Shown here one piece after another: positions 45,184-63,484 of a DNA stretch of 64,000 nt. Numbering within the stretch: the stretch's first letter is position 1; each line of letters begins with the position of its first letter. The position numbers and the translations under genes are program-made. The notes below the pieces were generated by a model. It ran no database searches. It was not told the DNA's origin and saw only the letters and a program-made list of their open reading frames with translations. Source of the stretch: Acidianus manzaensis (GTDB lineage Archaea > Thermoproteota > Thermoprotei_A > Sulfolobales > Sulfolobaceae); contig NZ_CP020477.1 in the NCBI RefSeq assembly GCF_002116695.1, forward strand, positions 1,874,501 through 1,938,500. The letters are read 5' to 3'.

Positions 45184-45829
45184 AGATTATATTCTCTGCA
45201 TTAAAACTGTTATAAGCTTTTCTTAGGTCTTCTACAGTTTTAGAATCTTTAACTTTCTTGTAAAGTTTTTTCAATTCTTGTTGATCGTCTTCAGTATATA
45301 CCCCTTTTCTGTAAAATAATGAAATACACTTAGGATTCATTACTGCTATTACCACATAACCCTTAGTAAATAGATCATCTGCAGTACTAATATCAACATG
45401 AGAAAATACGCAAATACCAGGATGAGTATGTGATGATGCTATTCCCTTGGGCATAGGCATAGAGACTTTATCTACATCCCCTTGAAATATTGCAAAATTA
45501 CCATTTTCTAGAATAAAGTTTATATATTCTATTTGAGTTTCCATAGTTTTTTGAGAATAAGGTAGCATAACGTAACGAAGAAATTTTACATACTCGTCTT
45601 TAATAAGATCATAAATTACAAAATATGGGAACTTACCCTGTCCAACTTTGTATAATTCGTAGTCATCTAGATCTTCATTTTTTTCATTTCCGTAAACATA
45701 ATTCAAATCTGTAGTAGGAGGATTTCCAGTTATTTCATGCACATCTTCTGCAGTTGTCAAAAGCTCGTACAGTTTTGAAATCTTAAGACTTATATCATTA
45801 TTACTAAGGATTTGATCCTTTGCAGACAT
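45161..45829 (-). CDS. JAMM/MPN-like putative metallopeptidase of the pyrEF operon
   Basis: Unusual 222-residue protein. The central segment [19 protein letters not shown] (133-151) resembles a JAMM zinc motif (HxH...S..D), but the spacing between HxH (134, 136) and S-x2-D is six residues at S143/D146, or eleven at S148/D151, instead of the usual seven. A strand [15 protein letters not shown] precedes it. It may be a diverged JAB-domain peptidase or deubiquitinase-like enzyme acting on small archaeal modifiers; this is unproven. It starts inside pyrF (26-base overlap), so it is translationally tied to pyrimidine genes. Confidence 0.55.
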   Translation of the reverse strand: MSAKDQILSNNDISLKISKLYELLTTAEDVHEITGNPPTTDLNYVYGNEKNEDLDDYELYKVGQGKFPYFVIYDLIKDEYVKFLRYVMLPYSQKTMETQIEYINFILENGNFAIFQGDVDKVSMPMPKGIASSHTHPGICVFSHVDISTADDLFTKGYVVIAVMNPKCISLFYRKGVYTEDDQQELKKLYKKVKDSKTVEDLRKAYNSFNAENIIFTSFLIS

Positions 45830-46466
45830 TTATTTTTTCCTCCTGAAGCTTTACTATTTCTTTTATTTTCCCTATTGGATCTTTAGAAGTATATATACTC
45901 CTTCCGATGATTTCATAATCTGCTCCGTAACACAGTGCGTCACCAAATTCTCCACCTTGTGCTCCTATACCTGGAGAAATTATAATCTTTTTAGGAAAAT
46001 CTTTTCTAATTGTTTTAAGAATTTGCAATTTAGTAGCAGGAGCTACTATACCATAAGGATCTATTTTACTTATTACATTTTTTATATAAGGATAAAAATT
46101 ATCGTTCCAGCCTTTATGACTCATCGACGCCAATAGATATAATTTTTTATTTTTTTCATCAATATATTTCTTTAATTCGTCTAAAGCGCCTTCTATTCCA
46201 ATAAAAGAGTGAGCAATATACGAATCTGCAAATTCTAATTGAGAAACTATGCTTTTCATTGTATTATCTATATCTGCTAATTTTAAATCCATAATAATTT
46301 CCTTATCATTTTTTATAAAATTATGAACTAAATTTATGGTTTCATTAACTCCTATTTTAAGGAGTAAAGGATAACCAATTTTTATACCATAAATATATTC
46401 AAATAGATTATCAAGAATTGATTTATCTAGAACTTCATCAATAGCAAAAATTATTTTATTCAACAT
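45804..46466 (-). CDS. pyrF: Orotidine 5'-phosphate decarboxylase
   Basis: Converts OMP to UMP, the final step of UMP synthesis. Seen: [13 protein letters not shown] (about 57-69) holding the catalytic Asp-Lys-Asp array, and SPGIGAQGG with the C-terminal [12 protein letters not shown] phosphate site. At 220 residues it is normal. It overlaps pyrE by 11 bases and the JAMM-like gene by 26, forming pyrE-pyrF-orf on the minus strand. Confidence 0.94.
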   Translation of the reverse strand: MLNKIIFAIDEVLDKSILDNLFEYIYGIKIGYPLLLKIGVNETINLVHNFIKNDKEIIMDLKLADIDNTMKSIVSQLEFADSYIAHSFIGIEGALDELKKYIDEKNKKLYLLASMSHKGWNDNFYPYIKNVISKIDPYGIVAPATKLQILKTIRKDFPKKIIISPGIGAQGGEFGDALCYGADYEIIGRSIYTSKDPIGKIKEIVKLQEEKINVCKGSNP

Positions 46467-47034
46467 TTTTCACCAGATAATCTTGAATCAGCTTTTTCTC
46501 GTTTTCTCCTAGCTTATCTACAATCTCTTTTAGCACGTCGTCTATAGAATAAATATAATTTAATTTTACGCCTATTTTTTCTAATTTTTCTTTAGCTCCT
46601 TCTTTTCTATCTATTATGACAAAAGCATTATTTACTATTCCTCCGTTCTTTCTGACTTCCTCCACTGCTCTTTCAATAGAACCTCCAGTAGTTGCTACAT
46701 CATCAACAATTAAAATATCTTTATCTTTGACATCTGCTTCTAAAAGCTTATCAGTTCCATATCCTTTCTTTTCTGATCTCACATATCCCATTGGCTTATT
46801 GAGTTTACATGCAATAAAAGATGCTAAAGGTATTCCTCCTGTTGCGATTCCTATTATCATGTCAGTTTTTATATCCCTTATCCTTTGAGTAGCTAAATTA
46901 ACAATTTCGTTAAATTCAGGATAGTTAGGAAATCTTCTTAAATCTAAATAATATGGACTATTTTTTCCTGATGTTAAAATAAAATTGCCTATTAATAGCA
47001 ATTTTCTATTCAACAATACTTCTCCTATATTCAT
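46456..47034 (-). CDS. pyrE: Orotate phosphoribosyltransferase
   Basis: Adds PRPP to orotate to give OMP. Seen: the N-terminal [22 protein letters not shown] substrate region, [15 protein letters not shown], the flexible catalytic loop [17 protein letters not shown] and the PRPP loop [15 protein letters not shown] (about 105-119). At 192 residues it is normal. First gene of the minus-strand arm of the bipolar pyr locus; the ATG is about 26 bases from the shared TTTAAA box. Confidence 0.95.
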   Translation of the reverse strand: MNIGEVLLNRKLLLIGNFILTSGKNSPYYLDLRRFPNYPEFNEIVNLATQRIRDIKTDMIIGIATGGIPLASFIACKLNKPMGYVRSEKKGYGTDKLLEADVKDKDILIVDDVATTGGSIERAVEEVRKNGGIVNNAFVIIDRKEGAKEKLEKIGVKLNYIYSIDDVLKEIVDKLGENEKKLIQDYLVKNVE

Positions 47035-47040
47035 GACGAT

Positions 47041-47082
<42 letters not shown>

Positions 47083-47096
47083 CATCAAGGGCGTTA

Positions 47097-47990
47097 TTGA
47101 GAGATATTATTTCGGCTCTTGACTTATCTAGAGAAGATTTCTTATCCCTTTTTCACCTTTCTGACGAAATATTAAAAGGTAAAAAAATAGAAGTTAAAGA
47201 TAAAATAATATCAGTAGCATTTTTCGAACCAAGTACTAGAACAGCATTAAGCTTTACAACTGCAGGAGAAAAATTAGGAGCCAAAATTATAGGTTTCTCT
47301 TCTACAGAAGGTACTTCAGTAGCTAAGGGAGAAAATTTAGCAGATACCATTAGAATGCTTGAAAACTACTCAGATTGTATCATAATTAGGCATAAATTTG
47401 ATGGAGCAGCTAAATTCGCATCAGAAATTTCTGATAAACCAATAATAAATGCAGGAGATGGAAAGCATGAACATCCAACTCAAACATTAATTGACCTATA
47501 TACTGTATACAAGACTTTTGGAGAAATAGATAATCTAACATTTGGAATTTTAGGAGATTTAAGATATGCAAGAACAGTAAATAGTCTCTTAAGAGGATTA
47601 ACGAGATTTAAACCTAAAATTGTATATCTTATATCTCCTCCTACATTATCTGCTAGAAAGGAAATTTTAAAGGATTTGAATTATGAAATAAAAGAGTTAA
47701 ATAATCCTTACGATATTATTTCAGACTTAGATGTGCTATATATCACAAGAATACAAAAAGAAAGATTTGCAGATGAAATGGAATATGAAAAAGTTAAGGA
47801 GAGTTACAAAATAGATGAAAATCTAGTAAATAAAATGAAAAAAGAATCTATAATACTACATCCCTTACCAAGAGTTAATGAAATAGATAGAAAAATAGAT
47901 TCAACACCTCAAGCTAAATATTTCTATCAAGCATCTTTGGCTGTTCCTATTAGAATGGCATTATTATATTCAGTATTAGGTGAGCAATAA
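47097..47990 (+). CDS. pyrB: Aspartate carbamoyltransferase catalytic subunit
   Basis: First committed step of pyrimidine synthesis: carbamoyl phosphate plus aspartate gives carbamoyl-aspartate. Seen: [12 protein letters not shown] (42-53) with the carbamoyl-phosphate motif [30 protein letters not shown] and [10 protein letters not shown]. At 297 residues it is normal. The start is TTG at 47097. It overlaps pyrI by one base and should assemble with it into the regulated holoenzyme. Confidence 0.96.
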   Translation: MRDIISALDLSREDFLSLFHLSDEILKGKKIEVKDKIISVAFFEPSTRTALSFTTAGEKLGAKIIGFSSTEGTSVAKGENLADTIRMLENYSDCIIIRHKFDGAAKFASEISDKPIINAGDGKHEHPTQTLIDLYTVYKTFGEIDNLTFGILGDLRYARTVNSLLRGLTRFKPKIVYLISPPTLSARKEILKDLNYEIKELNNPYDIISDLDVLYITRIQKERFADEMEYEKVKESYKIDENLVNKMKKESIILHPLPRVNEIDRKIDSTPQAKYFYQASLAVPIRMALLYSVLGEQ

Positions 47991-48457
47991 TGAAAAACGG
48001 ACTTATTGTAAGTAAACTAAAGAATGGAACAGTAATAGATCATATTCCTGCAGGAAGAGCACTTGCTGTGCTCAAAGTTTTAGGCATAAAAGGAAATGAA
48101 GGAAATAGAGTAGCATTAGTAATGAACGTCGAAAGCAAAAAAATGCAAAGAAAAGATATAGTAAAAATTGATGGAAGATCAATCACTGAGAAAGAAGCAC
48201 AATTAATTACCCTAATAGCTCCAACAGCAACAATAAATATTGTTAAAGATTATGAAGTAATAGAAAAAAGAAAATTAGACATTCCAGAAAAAGTAGAAGG
48301 ATTACTAAAATGCCCAAATCCAAGTTGCATAACAAATAACGATATAGAAGCTAAATCCAGGTTTATTAAAGAAAGCAAATCTCCGTTAATACTAAAATGC
48401 GATTACTGTGAAACATACATAACAGAAGAAGATGTACTGAGGCAAATATTATCATGA
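47990..48457 (+). CDS. pyrI: Aspartate carbamoyltransferase regulatory subunit
   Basis: Binds nucleotide effectors and links catalytic trimers. Seen: the N-terminal effector domain with [20 protein letters not shown] (about 13-32) and the C-terminal zinc domain with four Cys ligands C108, C113, C137 and C140. At 155 residues it is full-length. The ATG overlaps the pyrB stop; AGGTGAGC lies upstream as a Shine-Dalgarno. Confidence 0.96.
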   Translation: MKNGLIVSKLKNGTVIDHIPAGRALAVLKVLGIKGNEGNRVALVMNVESKKMQRKDIVKIDGRSITEKEAQLITLIAPTATINIVKDYEVIEKRKLDIPEKVEGLLKCPNPSCITNNDIEAKSRFIKESKSPLILKCDYCETYITEEDVLRQILS

Positions 48458-49047
48458 AATATGCAAAACTTTTATCAATTTCAAAAATTAATAGCGAAAT
48501 ATTTGAAGTAAAATTAGATATAAGAATGAATTTATTACCTGGCCATTTCATTTCTATTATTTTTCCTTCTATTTCTGAAATCCCATTAGGTGTAGGTGAC
48601 TATCACAATAATATTCTTTCTCTATATATAGAGTCAGAAAAAATAATTAAACTATTAAAAGAAAAAAATGAAATCCTTGTAAAAGGACCTTTAGGAAAAC
48701 CGATAAAATTAGGCGATAAAATTTTAGGCATAGGAAAAGGCAAACTATATTACGATCTAATTTATCCTCTTAGATACGCTTCTAGGCAAGGTAAAAAAAT
48801 AAGCGTATTTTGTGAAGACTGCAACACAGAGTTTGAAAAAGTGAATGAAATAACGGGAGATTGGGACACTATAATATCTTCTGTTCCAAAAGAAGAAATA
48901 AGTAATCTCCCAAAAAATGCTTACGTTTATGTCAGATGGGTAAAAATGAATTGTAGCTTAGGTGTATGCGGAGTTTGTAATATAAACAATAAGATACTTC
49001 CTTGTATCGAAGGCCCTTTTATTAAGGTGAAAGAACTTGTGGATTAA
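48454..49047 (+). CDS. PyrK-like dihydroorotate dehydrogenase electron-transfer protein, reduced form
   Basis: Probable iron-sulfur partner of PyrD. The C-terminal cysteines C167, C172, C175 and C184 (C-x4-C-x2-C-x8-C) match the [2Fe-2S] motif of PyrK, with a shortened final loop. The protein is only 197 residues (usually 240-260). The FAD-binding RPxS motif is not recognisable, and the NAD-binding glycine motif is replaced by [12 protein letters not shown] (91-102). An extra CEDC pair occurs at 120-123. It lies between pyrI and pyrC with four- and 11-base overlaps. It may pass electrons from PyrD to an acceptor other than NAD. Confidence 0.72.
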   Translation: MKYAKLLSISKINSEIFEVKLDIRMNLLPGHFISIIFPSISEIPLGVGDYHNNILSLYIESEKIIKLLKEKNEILVKGPLGKPIKLGDKILGIGKGKLYYDLIYPLRYASRQGKKISVFCEDCNTEFEKVNEITGDWDTIISSVPKEEISNLPKNAYVYVRWVKMNCSLGVCGVCNINNKILPCIEGPFIKVKELVD

Positions 49048-50206
49048 AGGAAAAATATATTATAATAAGGAAATAACTGAAGGTTGCATAAATTTTGATA
49101 GAAAAATAAAAGATATAAGAAAAGACTGTAGACCTGACATAATGTTTCCTGATTATACTGTAATTTTTCCAGGATCAATAGATATTCATGTACATACTCG
49201 AGGTTTAGAATTATCTTACAAAGAAACAGTAACTTCAGCAACGTCAGAAGCAGTATATGGAGGAATAACTACAATATTTGATATGCCAAACACCAAACCA
49301 GTATTAAACAATTCAAAAACTATATTAGAAAAGTTTAGAGAATTTGAAAATTATTCAAGATGCGATTATGGACTCTATTCTGGAGTAACTACAGACAAAA
49401 CAGTAGAAAATTTACCTATAGCAGGATATAAAGTATTTCCAGAAGATCTAGATAAAAAAGAAGAATTACAGTTTGTATTTAATTCAATAAAATTAAAAAT
49501 ATTACACCCAGAATTACCATTATCTACAAATCAGTTTAGAAACTTAAGATCATTATGGCAAGAATTAGCTTCCTTATATTTAGTAAAAGGACATTTTCAT
49601 ATTACTCATGCAACGAACATAGAAACTATAAGATTAGCAAAATCTCTAGGATTTACAACTGACTTTACTCCACACCATTTAATAGTAAATGGAGAAAAAG
49701 ATTGCTTAAGCAAAGTAAATCCACCAATAAGAGACTTTACAGAAAGAAGAAAATTGTTAAATGCGTTATTTGAAGCTGATACAGTTGTAAGTGATCATGC
49801 ACCTCATAGTAACAAAGAAAAATCTTTGCCATACGAATTATGTTCTCCAGGCATAGCTGGTATATCTTTTACTACACCATTCATATATAGCCTAGCAAAA
49901 AAAGGTATTATAAGTTATAATAGAGCCGTAGAACTGCTAGCTGAAAATCCAGCTAAAATTATAGGTTTAACCAAATACGGAGAAATAAAAGAAGGCAATG
50001 TAGCCAATTTTACCATAGTAGACTTTAGCAAGAACTGGAAATACCATACTGAATATACTAAAGTAGTCGAAACGCCGTTAGACTATTATCCTTTAGATAT
50101 ATCAATCTACTCCACTATAGTGGAAGGAAAGATAGCATATGATGGAAATGAAGTTTATCCAATAAGAGGAGTGAATGCGATTGAAAGTAGCAAATCTGAA
50201 TTTTGA
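49037..50206 (+). CDS. pyrC: Dihydroorotase
   Basis: Cyclises carbamoyl-aspartate to dihydroorotate. Seen: the amidohydrolase metal site DIHVHTRG (H51, H53), [14 protein letters not shown] (about 75-88), HFHITHATN and the later [11 protein letters not shown] with the catalytic Asp. The length is 389 residues. The start is TTG at 49037, supported by AGGTGAA five bases upstream within the pyrK-like gene. Overlaps pyrD at its end. Confidence 0.93.
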   Translation: MWIKGKIYYNKEITEGCINFDRKIKDIRKDCRPDIMFPDYTVIFPGSIDIHVHTRGLELSYKETVTSATSEAVYGGITTIFDMPNTKPVLNNSKTILEKFREFENYSRCDYGLYSGVTTDKTVENLPIAGYKVFPEDLDKKEELQFVFNSIKLKILHPELPLSTNQFRNLRSLWQELASLYLVKGHFHITHATNIETIRLAKSLGFTTDFTPHHLIVNGEKDCLSKVNPPIRDFTERRKLLNALFEADTVVSDHAPHSNKEKSLPYELCSPGIAGISFTTPFIYSLAKKGIISYNRAVELLAENPAKIIGLTKYGEIKEGNVANFTIVDFSKNWKYHTEYTKVVETPLDYYPLDISIYSTIVEGKIAYDGNEVYPIRGVNAIESSKSEF

Positions 50207-51046
50207 AGATCCTTTAATTATAGCATCAGGAATAATTCCAGATATTCCAGGATTTATGCAGAAAATATGTGAAAAATACAAACCATCGGCATTAACTACA
50301 AAAACATTTACTCTAAATCCTATTGAACCACATAATCCTCCAACAGTAATTAAATTCGCCGATAAATGCTATATGAATGCTATTGGATTAGGAAATCCAG
50401 GTATAAAAACTGTAAATGATATTAAAGTTAATTGCAAATTATTCATAAGTATTGGCGGAAATAATATAAATGAAATAGTAAAATCCGCAGAAATAGCTCA
50501 AAAGAAAGCAGATCTGATAGAAATAAACGTTAGCAGTCCAAATAGAAAAGGATATGGAGAAAGTTTAGCTAATATTGCTCATGAAATAGTAAAAAACGTA
50601 AAATCATCTGTCAATAAACCCGTTTTCGTAAAACTAGGTCCATGGGAAAATATACTAGAAATTGCAGGAAAAGCTTTAGAAGCAGGCGCTGATGGGCTAA
50701 CGCTAATTAATACCTTAAAAGGATTATACATTGATACTGAAGAATTCAAACCAGTCTTAAGTTATGGAACGGGTGGAATATCAGGTAAATGCATATTTCC
50801 ATTAGCGTTAAGGATAATTAGAGATATATATGCTGAATATAATACAGATATAATTGGAGTGGGAGGAGTATTTTCTTATAGAGATGTGCTAAGTATGATA
50901 AGTGTAGGTGCTAAACTAGTAGGATTAGGAACTGTACTAATAGATAAAGGTTTCAATTATATACCAAGAATAAGGAAAGGCTTGTACTCATATTTGAATA
51001 AAAAGGGATTAAAACTTGAAAACATATTAGGTATTTCAGTGAAAAA

Positions 51047-51050
<4 letters not shown>
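50181..51050 (+). CDS. pyrD: Dihydroorotate dehydrogenase (class 1B-like)
   Basis: FMN enzyme oxidising dihydroorotate to orotate. Seen: N-terminal [41 protein letters not shown] with the active-site region, VFVKLGPW (FMN-binding Lys) and the C-terminal [20 protein letters not shown] phosphate site. The active base region is SSPN rather than the Cys-containing loop being obvious, so subclass rests on the adjacent pyrK-like gene. The start is taken as TTG 50181, since GGAGTGAAT lies four bases before it; ATG 50175 would abut the Shine-Dalgarno. Confidence 0.92.
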
Positions 51051-51635
<585 letters not shown>

Positions 51636-51637
51636 TT

Positions 51638-52243
<606 letters not shown>

Positions 52244-52294
52244 ATTCTAGCCTATTTAAACTATTAGTGTTTTAAAACTGAAACCAAAGTTTGT

Positions 52295-52828
<534 letters not shown>

Positions 52829-52891
52829 CAAATACATGCAAAAGCCTTATATATAATGTTATCGCCGTATATTATTTATTGGTGCATTAGT

Positions 52892-53194
52892 ATGCAATTC
52901 TGTCCTAAATGTGGAGGCTTAATGATTCCAGTAAAGAAGGATGGAAAAGAGATACTAAAATGCAAAAAGTGCGGATATGAAAAAGAAATGGATAACAAAG
53001 ACAAAAAAGCATATGAAATTAAAGAAGCTTCAAAAAATAATAAAGTACTTACGACATCAATAGTGAGTGAAAAAGAAGGAAGAAAAAGAGACGAAGACGA
53101 GTTAGAACAAGAAAGAGAAGAATATTATAAAGAAATAGGATTGGAATTATTAAGAGATGAGTTCGAAGGCTCAGAAGAAAATGATGAAGATTAA
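52892..53194 (+). CDS. Zinc-ribbon protein similar to the N-terminal domain of TFS/RPA12
   Basis: About 100 residues. The N-terminus ([10 protein letters not shown]...LKCKKCGYE) is a four-Cys zinc ribbon very like the N-terminal ribbon of transcription factor S or RNA polymerase subunit RPA12/RPB9. The C-terminal catalytic ribbon of TFS is missing, and a highly charged helical region ending in acidic residues takes its place. The ATG at 52892 is preferred: a TATATATAA element near 52848-52856 places the start region downstream, and the ribbon begins immediately. It may bind RNA polymerase without cleavage activity; this is inference. Confidence 0.68.
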   Translation: MQFCPKCGGLMIPVKKDGKEILKCKKCGYEKEMDNKDKKAYEIKEASKNNKVLTTSIVSEKEGRKRDEDELEQEREEYYKEIGLELLRDEFEGSEENDED

Positions 53195-53378
53195 TAAATT
53201 ATTTCATTTTTATTTTTAATATAGGAGAGACTAGCATATACACATAATATTAAGTTAAGATAAATAGATTTCTATATAGCAATATTTAAAAATACCTTAT
53301 TATTGATCTATAATATAATATTTAGTTAATTTCTTTCTTTAAGAAACAAAATACTTAAGTTATGATACTTTAAATATT

Positions 53379-53409
<31 letters not shown>

Positions 53410-53427
53410 AGATACATTGTATTAAGT

Positions 53428-53664
53428 ATGAAGATCTCGGAGACAACTAATAAGTATATTCTAGATCTAGAGAAAAAGCAAATTCTTATTGAAGAGCTAA
53501 AAAATGAAAAAGGAGAAAAAATTTATTCTATTTCTGAAATTAAAACTTATCCAATTAATGATAAGGAATGGTCACCTAAAACAGATGACGCAAAAACGAT
53601 AGATAAAAACAATATACCAGATGATTTAAAGAAAATATTAAGAAAAGCTAGATTTTACGTTTAG
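53428..53664 (+). CDS. Small hypothetical protein upstream of grsA
   Basis: Unrecognised soluble 78-residue protein, highly charged, ending in a basic helix (DDLKKILRKARFYV). It lies nine bases upstream of the radical SAM gene, and its end includes the Shine-Dalgarno of that gene, so the two are co-transcribed. The preceding 233 bases are AT-rich without other genes. It could be an accessory factor for the lipid-modifying enzyme, but nothing in the sequence shows this. Confidence 0.55.
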   Translation: MKISETTNKYILDLEKKQILIEELKNEKGEKIYSISEIKTYPINDKEWSPKTDDAKTIDKNNIPDDLKKILRKARFYV

Positions 53665-53669
53665 GTGAT
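53663..53669 (+). promoter_or_regulatory. Shine-Dalgarno of the grsA-like gene
   Basis: AGGTGAT, three bases before the ATG at 53673 and overlapping the stop of the 78-residue gene. Fixes the start and indicates translation from a polycistronic message. Confidence 0.65.
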
Positions 53670-53672
53670 TAA

Positions 53673-55181
<1,509 letters not shown>

Positions 55182-55196
55182 AAATAAAATTTTTAA

Positions 55197-56577
<1,381 letters not shown>

Positions 56578-56586
56578 TACTAGATT

Positions 56587-57009
56587 TTATGACTTCTGTT
56601 CTTGTGTAGAGTCTTGAGTAGGCAAACCATAAGTTTGAACCCACATTTCTACAATATCATAACCATAAAGTTTTTTAAACTTCTCTCTTCCTTCTGCAGA
56701 CATTTTTAGTGGAGTCCATTGAGTATCTAAATCAATATCTACATCTACGCTTTTCGCTGGTACTGATTCTTTAATTACTTGCTCAACTGTATAAACTAAA
56801 TCATCAATAACTGGGCAACCTGGAGCAGTAAGTCCAAGTCTTATGTATACGTCTCCATCATTAGAAATTTTTAACTCGTATATCAATCCTAGATTTACTA
56901 TGTCTACTGGAATTTCTGGATCATAAACTTGAGATAATCCTTCCATAATTTTCTTTTTCCATTCGTCTATATTTATCTGTGACATTTCTACCATAGAAAT
57001 ATTATGCAC
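56587..57009 (-). CDS. MIP18/DUF59-family iron-sulfur assembly protein (SufT/PaaD-like)
   Basis: About 135-140 residues. Seen: VYDPEIPVDIVNLGLIYEL (about 28-46) and GLTAPGCPVIDDL (about 62-74), with the conserved Cys of the MIP18 family, which helps deliver Fe-S clusters to target proteins. Start: a TATAAAAAC element is centred 25 bases before a GTG at 57009, so GTG is annotated; ATGs at 56994 and 56985 are alternatives. The C-terminus is Gln/Ser-rich. It lies between serS and the his operon on the same strand. Confidence 0.85.
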   Translation of the reverse strand: MHNISMVEMSQINIDEWKKKIMEGLSQVYDPEIPVDIVNLGLIYELKISNDGDVYIRLGLTAPGCPVIDDLVYTVEQVIKESVPAKSVDVDIDLDTQWTPLKMSAEGREKFKKLYGYDIVEMWVQTYGLPTQDSTQEQKS

Positions 57010-57068
57010 AACACAAATTAATAGTTAGCTATAAAAACGTAGAATTTTTATTATTATTAATAATTCTT

Positions 57069-57455
57069 CTATTCTGTTTTTTCTTGAGATTGTTTAGGAT
57101 TATATTTTATAAATTCTATATAATTTCTATAAAAACAAGATTGATTTCCAGTATGACACGTAGGTCCTAAAGGATTTACTAGAAAAACCAGTGCATCTTC
57201 ATCGCAGTCAATAAATAAATCTTCAACTATTTGAAAATGTCCACTAGTCTCTCCCTTTAGCCAAAGTTTTTTTCTACTCAATGACCAAAAATGAGCATAA
57301 CCACTAGTGAGAGTCTTAAAAACTGCTTCTTTATTCATGTTTCCTACCATTAAAACTTGCTTAGTCTTAAAATGTTGCAAAATTCCAATAACTGTATCTT
57401 CCTCATGTCTAAAATTTAGTAATTTTATAATCTTATTTGCTTCATCTTCAGACAT
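57069..57455 (-). CDS. hisI: Phosphoribosyl-AMP cyclohydrolase
   Basis: Opens the purine ring of phosphoribosyl-AMP, third step of histidine synthesis. Seen: VLMVGNMNKEAVFKTLTSGYAHFWSLSRKKLWLKGETSG, with the zinc-ligand region DCDEDALVFLV and PTCHTGNQSCFYR (Cys and His ligands). About 128 residues. The ATG at 57455, three bases after the hisH stop, is used; a GTG at 57473 would add six residues. Last gene of the his operon. PR-ATP pyrophosphatase (HisE) is separate rather than fused. Confidence 0.92.
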   Translation of the reverse strand: MSEDEANKIIKLLNFRHEEDTVIGILQHFKTKQVLMVGNMNKEAVFKTLTSGYAHFWSLSRKKLWLKGETSGHFQIVEDLFIDCDEDALVFLVNPLGPTCHTGNQSCFYRNYIEFIKYNPKQSQEKTE

Positions 57456-57457
57456 CT

Positions 57458-58321
<864 letters not shown>

Positions 58322-58329
<8 letters not shown>

Positions 58330-59512
58330 ATCTATCACTTATACTCTTTGCATGAATAACAAAACCCTCATATTTAGCTAAAGTTATTCCAGCATTTATT
58401 AAGTCTTTATTTGGAGAACTTGAATTTGCATAAGTGATAGGTTTAATAAAGTCGTAAATTGTTAGACCACCCTTAAAGCGAGACCATCCATTTGTAGGTA
58501 AAATATGATTAGGTCCTGCATTATAATCTATAATAGCTGGAGGAGTATTTCCTAAGGTTACTGCTCCAGCATTTTTAACTAGCTTCAAAGCTTCTCTAGG
58601 GCATTTAATCTGCAAAGATAAATGCTCTGGCGCTATTTTATTAGCATATTCTATAGCTTCTTTTAAATCATTAGCCAACACAACATAATATTTTCTATCA
58701 GATGAAGATAATCTTTTTTCTACTTCTTTAGCTATTTTATCAGATAACGATATTAAAACTAAAAGGCTTGAGTCTCCATGTTCTCCTTGAGCAAATAAAT
58801 CGTCTGCTAAATATTCTGGATTAGCAGAATCATCTGCTATAATAACTAGTTCAGTTGGACCTTCTATTCCATCTATTCCAACGTCTTTACTTACTAAATA
58901 CTTAGCAGCTTGAACATAAACGTTCCCTGGTCCTACTATTTTTTCAACTTTTGTTACACTGGTAGTACCGTAGGCTAGAGCAGAAATAGCTTGAGCTCCA
59001 CCTATTTTATATACTTCCTTAATTCCAAGTCTATTAGATATGTAAGCTATTGCCGGATCTATTTCACCCTTAGTAGGTGTGGCTACGTAAATTTCCTTAA
59101 CGCCAGCCACAAGTGCTGGTATTGAAGCCATTAACAAAGTGGAAGGATATAATTTTTTACCTCCTGGGACATATATTCCTAACTTTTCTATTGGTTTCCA
59201 CATTATCCCAAATTCTATTCCGTTTTTTCCTCCACCCATTTGTGGAGGCATAGTTGACAAATGGAATTCTTTTAGTTGATCTATGATAATTTCTATAGCA
59301 TTTCTTAGATTATTATCTATTTTTTTAGACTGATTATCTATTTCAGTTTTAGAAACTCTTATTTCATTTAATTTGATTCCATCGAATTTTTCTGTATATT
59401 CTATTAATGCAGCATCTCCTCTTTCTTTCACATCTTCAACAATCTTTTTTACCTTATCCAGAACATCCTCAAAACTAATTAGCCTAGTTTCAGGTAAAGA
59501 ATTAATTATCAT
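58322..59512 (-). CDS. hisD: Histidinol dehydrogenase
   Basis: Zinc enzyme that oxidises histidinol to histidine in two NAD-dependent steps. Seen: [28 protein letters not shown] (about 114-141), [38 protein letters not shown] and EHLSLQ with the catalytic His. At 396 residues it is a little shorter than bacterial enzymes (about 430). It overlaps hisF by four bases. Confidence 0.95.
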
Positions 59513-60261
59513 ATTCTTACTTCAACTCCTTTATTTTTTAAGTAATTCTTAAGCTCAACTATTCTTATTATTCCATCATGAAATACTCCTGCAGCTAAAG
59601 CAGCATCAGCTTTTCCATAAGTTAAAACTTCAAAAAAATCTTCCATTTTGCCTGCACCACCACTAGCTATTACTGGTATGTTAACACTTTCCACTACTCT
59701 TCTAGTTAAATCAATATCATAGCCATTTCTTGTACCGTCTTTATCTATGCTAGTTAATAGAATTTCTCCTGATCCCAATCTTTCAACTTTTTGTGCCCAC
59801 TCTATAGCATCTAATCCCGTATTATAGGTACCGGATTTTGTATATACAATCCATTTATTAGCTAAAAGCTTAGCATCAATAGCCGTTACTATAGCTTGAG
59901 CTCCAAATTCTTCTGACGCTACTGAAATTATATTAGGATTCTCAACAGCTGCAGTATTTATACTAACCTTATCAGCTCCGGAAGATAGAATCTTAGAAAC
60001 ATCATCTACTGATCTTATTCCTCCTCCTACAGTTAAAGGAATTGACAATACACTCGCAGTATTTTTAACTACTTCCAGAAGAGTTTTTCTTCCTTCTATG
60101 GTTGCAGAAATATCCAAAAATACTATTTCATCAGCTCCTTCTTCTTCATATTTTGATGCTAACTCTACTGGATCTCCTTTATCTTTAAGATTCAGAAAAT
60201 TTACTCCTTTTACTACTCTTCCATTTTTAACATCTAGACAAGCTATAATCCTTTTTGTCAT
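59509..60261 (-). CDS. hisF: Imidazole glycerol phosphate synthase cyclase subunit
   Basis: TIM-barrel enzyme that, with HisH, forms imidazole glycerol phosphate and AICAR (which returns to purine synthesis). Seen: [20 protein letters not shown] with the catalytic Asp near residue 10, [36 protein letters not shown] with the second catalytic Asp, and [12 protein letters not shown]. At 250 residues it is full-size. Overlaps hisB and hisD by four bases each. Confidence 0.96.
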   Translation of the reverse strand: MTKRIIACLDVKNGRVVKGVNFLNLKDKGDPVELASKYEEEGADEIVFLDISATIEGRKTLLEVVKNTASVLSIPLTVGGGIRSVDDVSKILSSGADKVSINTAAVENPNIISVASEEFGAQAIVTAIDAKLLANKWIVYTKSGTYNTGLDAIEWAQKVERLGSGEILLTSIDKDGTRNGYDIDLTRRVVESVNIPVIASGGAGKMEDFFEVLTYGKADAALAAGVFHDGIIRIVELKNYLKNKGVEVRI

Positions 60262-60834
60262 AAAGATCCCTTCGTGCTAGGAACTTCGTTAGAAACTATT
60301 CTAGTAGCCTCGTATAAGCAAAGTCCTAATCCCTTAAAAGCTGCTTCAACTATATGGTGCTCGTTCTCTCCCCTGAATTTCTTAATATGCAATGTTATTC
60401 CAGAATTAATAGCAAAAGATGAAAAGAAATGAGGAACGTTTTCCATAGATAAACCACCTATTTGTTCTCTTTTTAGATCTAATTCAGTAATACCCATACC
60501 TCTACCAGAAATATCTAAAGCAACTAAAACTAGAGCCTCGTCCATAGGAATGAAGATACTACTAAATCTCTTTATCCCTTTTTTATCACCTAAAGCTTCT
60601 TTTAATGCTTGACCTAAAGTAATCGCTGTATCTTCTACTATATGATGATCATCGTAATTTTGATGATCAACAGCTATTATTGAAGCTGAACTTTTCATAT
60701 AATATAGCAAAGAGTTTAACATGTGATTGAAAAATGGCACAGGCGTATTCACTTCTATTTTGCCTGGAGAATCTATATTCAAATAAATTTGTATTGTAGT
60801 TTCTTTAGTTTCTCTCTTTATTGATGAATTTCTG

Positions 60835-60842
<8 letters not shown>
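60258..60842 (-). CDS. hisB: Imidazoleglycerol-phosphate dehydratase (monofunctional HisB)
   Basis: Manganese-dependent dehydratase. Seen: the metal-binding [20 protein letters not shown] region and the matching second half [22 protein letters not shown], each with HHxxE. Only the dehydratase domain is present; no phosphatase domain is fused, so histidinol-phosphatase must be encoded elsewhere. About 194 residues. The TTG at 60842 is chosen because AGGTGT lies five bases upstream; a GTG at 60851 would overlap that site. Confidence 0.94.
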
Positions 60843-63426
<2,584 letters not shown>

Positions 63427-63444
63427 AAACCCTAACTAAAACAG

Positions 63445-63462
63445 TATAAATAACTTTAAAAA
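63445..63462. promoter_or_regulatory. Divergent TATA elements of the his operon and the right-edge gene
   Basis: TATAAATAA at 63445-63453 (minus strand TTATTTATA, centre 63449) suits the his operon. TTTAAAAA at 63455-63462 has its centre about 26 bases from the ATG at 63485 on the plus strand and would give that gene a leaderless mRNA. Assignments are by spacing. Confidence 0.55.
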
Positions 63463-63484
63463 CTTTTCGTTGAAAAAAGTAAAA

